The notes under the pieces: model-generated
The model's input: the letters and a program-made list of their open reading frames with translations, nothing else
What the model was told of the DNA's origin: nothing
The model's database searches: none
Program-made: the position numbers and the translations under genes
Source of the DNA: Pseudomonadota bacterium
GTDB taxonomy: Bacteria; Pseudomonadota; Gammaproteobacteria; Burkholderiales; Burkholderiaceae_D
Direction of reading: 5' to 3'
DNA length: 7,637 nt
Assembly (NCBI GenBank): GCA_023389425.1
Contig: JAEWEK010000282.1
Coordinates: forward strand, 1 to 7,637
In this document: piece after piece, positions 5,502 to 7,637 of the stretch
Numbering within the stretch: position 1 is the stretch's first letter
Layout: each line of letters opens with the position of its first letter

Positions 5502-6580
5502 TGGCGTCCCTTGGCGGAGGTGTCGATGCGGACCACCACCGACATCCCGGGCGACAGCCGCGACGCCAGCTCCTGGTTTGGATCGACGCTGATGCGCACC
5601 GGGATGCGCTGGGTGATCTTGACGAAATTGCCGGTGGCGTTATCCGGCGGGAGTACCGAGAACTCGGCGCCGGTGGCGGGCGCGATGCGCTCCACCGTCC
5701 CGCGCAGCCTGGCGCCGTCGAGCGCATCGACCGAGAACGTGGCCGGCTGGCCGATGCGGATATTGGCCATCTGGGTTTCCTTCATGTTGGCGATGACCCA
5801 CAGCTGCGGCGGCACCAGGGCGGTGAGCTGGGCGCCGGCGTTGACGTAGGCGCCCAGGCGCACCGCCACCTGTCCCAGCTGGCCGGCGCGGGGCGCTGTG
5901 ATACGCGTGTTGGACAGGTCGATCTCGGCCAGATTCAGCGCCGCCTGCGCATTCGCCACCGCCGCTTCGAGCGAGCCGCGGTTCACGCCAACGGTCTTGA
6001 AGTTCTGGCGCGCGATGTCGAGCGTGGCGCGGGCCTGCGCCACCGCCGCCGCCGACTGCGCATGGGCCGCGCGCGCGGCGTCCAGCTCACGCGTCGACAG
6101 CGAACCGTCCGCCGCCAGCGCCTGCACCCGGCGCAGGTCGGCCGCCGATTTCTGTTCCTGCGCGACGGCGTTGGCCAGCGCGGCCTGGTTCTGGCCGATG
6201 CCGGCGCCGGCGCTGCTGCGCGACTGGGCGTAATTGGCAAGCGCCGCCTGCTGCGCCTGCAGCTGCGCGCGCGCCTGCGCCAGCCGCTGCGTGTAGATGC
6301 GGTCGTCGATGCGGAACATCAGCTGCCCCTGCCGCACCTGCTGGAAGTCCTGCACGTCGACCTCCACCACATAGCCCGGCAACTGCGGGCTGATCAGCGT
6401 GACCTGGCCCTGCACCATCGCGTTCTCGGTGCCCTCCACCGCGCTGTGAAATGGCGGCAGGTTCCACGCGTAGAGCACGACCAGGACCCCGGCGAGCGCC
6501 ATGGCGCCGAAAATCAGCCCGTTGCGCAGCGCACGCCGGCGCAGGGTGCCGGAGGCGGTGTCGGTATCGTCGTCGGCCAT
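5498..6580 (-). CDS. HlyD/EmrA-family periplasmic adaptor of MFS efflux pump
   Basis: This 360-residue membrane fusion protein links the inner-membrane MFS pump to the outer-membrane channel. A short cytoplasmic N-terminus (DDDTDTASGTLRRR) precedes one membrane anchor (about 20-38). The lipoyl half-motifs are ISPQLPGYVVEVDV (63-76) and TRITAPRAGQLGQV (225-238), separated by an Ala/Gln-rich alpha-helical coiled-coil hairpin (about 95-222). A beta-barrel part follows, containing FSVLPPDNATGNFVKITQRIPVRI (307-330) and RLSPGMSVVVRI (341-352), segments characteristic of EmrA-type proteins. The ATG at 6580 lies 1 nt after the MFS stop and has AGGTGA (6595-6590) 9 nt upstream inside the MFS gene; its own stop overlaps the next start. 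This indicates a single transcript. EmrA/VceA-like function in multidrug or organic-compound export is inferred; the cargo is not determinable. Confidence 0.94.
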   Translation of the reverse strand: MADDDTDTASGTLRRRALRNGLIFGAMALAGVLVVLYAWNLPPFHSAVEGTENAMVQGQVTLISPQLPGYVVEVDVQDFQQVRQGQLMFRIDDRIYTQRLAQARAQLQAQQAALANYAQSRSSAGAGIGQNQAALANAVAQEQKSAADLRRVQALAADGSLSTRELDAARAAHAQSAAAVAQARATLDIARQNFKTVGVNRGSLEAAVANAQAALNLAEIDLSNTRITAPRAGQLGQVAVRLGAYVNAGAQLTALVPPQLWVIANMKETQMANIRIGQPATFSVDALDGARLRGTVERIAPATGAEFSVLPPDNATGNFVKITQRIPVRISVDPNQELASRLSPGMSVVVRIDTSAKGRQ

Positions 6581-6581
6581 G

Positions 6582-7637
6582 TCAGTCGGTCACCTGTTCG
6601 CTTCCGGTTGCGGGCTGCGACGGCAGCGCGGGCGGCGCCGCGTAATGCCTCAGCCACAAGGCGCGCCCGAACACCCAGGCCGCGTGCAATGCGGCGATCA
6701 CCGCGATCAGCAGAAATACATCGTTGTACGCAAGGACGTTGGCTTCGCGCGCCGTGGCGGCGGCCAGCGCCGACAGTCCCTGGTGCGCGCGGCCGGACGG
6801 GTCGACCACGGCGCGCCCGAAGGCGGCGCCGCCGCGCGCGACGCGCGCCGCCACCTGCGGATCCAGTGCCGACAGGTGCTCGGCCAGGATGCTGGAATGG
6901 TATTTCTCGCGCCATGTCTGGAAGGTGCCCAGCAGGGACGAGCCGATCAGGCTGCCCATGTTCTGCGTCGCGCTGAACAGCACCGAGAAGCTGATCAGGT
7001 TGGCCGGCTCCGCGATCACCCTGCCGATCAAGGACACCACCAGCGGCCCCAGGAACATGGCGCCGCCGAAGCCGAGCATCGCCTGGCTCAGGTACATCTG
7101 CTCTGGCCGGGTCTGGCTGTTGGCGAACGAGGCGATGAAGGCGCCACAGGCCATGATGACGAGCGCGATGCCCTGCGGCGCCATCAGGTGCTGCAGCCTG
7201 GTGGTGGTCGCGGCGACGACCAGGCCGATGATGGTGGCCAGCAGGATCACGTTGAACAAGGTGGTCAGCTGGTCGTTGTTCAGGCCCACGGCGCGCATCA
7301 GGCCGACCGCGCCGATGCCCTGCTCGGCCAGCACGATCCGCACCAGCACCAGGCCCAGGGCCAGCCGGGCGATGCTGCCATTGGCCATCCAGCGCAGGTT
7401 CAGCAAGGGGTTGCGGCGCGTGTGCTCGACGTAGAACGCGGCCACGATCAGCACGATGGCGGCGGCCAGCGCGATGCCGATCCAGCCGGTGTCGCGCCAC
7501 CACAGCAGGCGTCCGAAGGTGAGTACCACCGCCAGCAATGCCACGCCCGGCGCGAACAGGGCGAAGGTCAGGAAGTCGATCGGGCGGAAGGTCTTGAAGC
7601 GGTCGCCGGGCGGCAGCTTGAGCATGAACACGCAGGC
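6582..7637 (-). CDS. EmrB-like DHA2-family MFS efflux permease (5' end beyond window)
   Basis: The C-terminal 351 residues of a drug:H+ antiporter are present. The reading frame stays open to the right edge, so the GTG at 7631 is probably internal; complete members have about 500-550 residues and 14 membrane helices. About eight hydrophobic segments are visible, e.g. LTFALFAPGVALLAVVLTFG, GWIGIALAAAIVLIVAAFYV, NVILLATIIGLVVAATTT, GIALVIMACGAFIASF, AMLGFGGAMFLGPLVVSLIG and VFLLIAVIAALHAAWVFG. Before the last helix is a long polar periplasmic loop (WREKYHSSILAEHLSALDP and onward), as in EmrB. It is the first visible gene of the export operon; its TGA is 1 nt from the adaptor ATG. Any upstream regulator (often TetR, MarR or LysR type) is outside the window. 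Confidence 0.92.
   Translation of the reverse strand, partial: ACVFMLKLPPGDRFKTFRPIDFLTFALFAPGVALLAVVLTFGRLLWWRDTGWIGIALAAAIVLIVAAFYVEHTRRNPLLNLRWMANGSIARLALGLVLVRIVLAEQGIGAVGLMRAVGLNNDQLTTLFNVILLATIIGLVVAATTTRLQHLMAPQGIALVIMACGAFIASFANSQTRPEQMYLSQAMLGFGGAMFLGPLVVSLIGRVIAEPANLISFSVLFSATQNMGSLIGSSLLGTFQTWREKYHSSILAEHLSALDPQVAARVARGGAAFGRAVVDPSGRAHQGLSALAAATAREANVLAYNDVFLLIAVIAALHAAWVFGRALWLRHYAAPPALPSQPATGSEQVTD

Noticed and set aside
3105..5849. A very long plus-strand open frame (about 914 codons) and further long plus-strand frames at 2801-4357 and 5426-6976
   Set aside because: They lie antisense to the radical SAM, tapT, outer-membrane factor, adaptor and MFS genes. Their translations are Arg/Ala/Gly-rich low-complexity sequence without domains, as expected when GC-rich coding DNA is read on the opposite strand.
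1..7637. CRISPR arrays, tRNA/rRNA genes, transposon ends, toxin-antitoxin or defence genes
   Set aside because: I looked for spaced direct repeats, cloverleaf-like segments, terminal inverted repeats and typical proteins and saw none. The gaps are all under 100 bp and are accounted for by promoters or hairpins.

Overview
The window looks like ordinary chromosome from a high-GC betaproteobacterium. Protein resemblances and gene style point to the Oxalobacteraceae (Massilia/Telluria/Duganella group), but this is inferred from remembered similarity and was not tested by a search. Coding density is high. I see no tRNA, rRNA, CRISPR array, insertion sequence or phage gene.

Layout. (1) Positions 1-542, minus strand: the first 180 codons of a fumarylacetoacetate-hydrolase-family enzyme, cut by the left edge. 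(2) A 92-bp AT-rich divergent spacer leads to a LysR-type regulator on the plus strand (635-1531), the likely controller of that enzyme. (3) Plus strand 1622-2191: a ChaC-type gamma-glutamylcyclotransferase, probably with its own promoter. (4) Convergent to it, minus strand 2231-3403: a PA0069-family radical SAM protein. (5) Minus strand 3459-4055: a DTW-domain tRNA-uridine aminocarboxypropyltransferase (TapT-like). (6) Minus strand 7637-4125: a tightly coupled tripartite efflux operon in the order MFS pump (EmrB-like, cut by the right edge), HlyD/EmrA-like adaptor, NodT-type outer-membrane lipoprotein. No gene-free stretch exceeds 100 bases.

The part most worth attention is the radical SAM gene. 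It has an almost ideal LexA operator (CTGT-N8-ACAG inside 7-bp inverted arms) 11 bases before its GTG start, and its last five residues are QLDLF, a textbook sliding-clamp-binding pentapeptide. The family is related to spore photoproduct lyase. Together these suggest a DNA-damage-induced enzyme recruited to the replication clamp, possibly a direct-reversal or lesion-processing repair factor. The rest is well-known gene content: aromatic/tyrosine catabolism, glutathione turnover, tRNA modification and drug or metabolite export.
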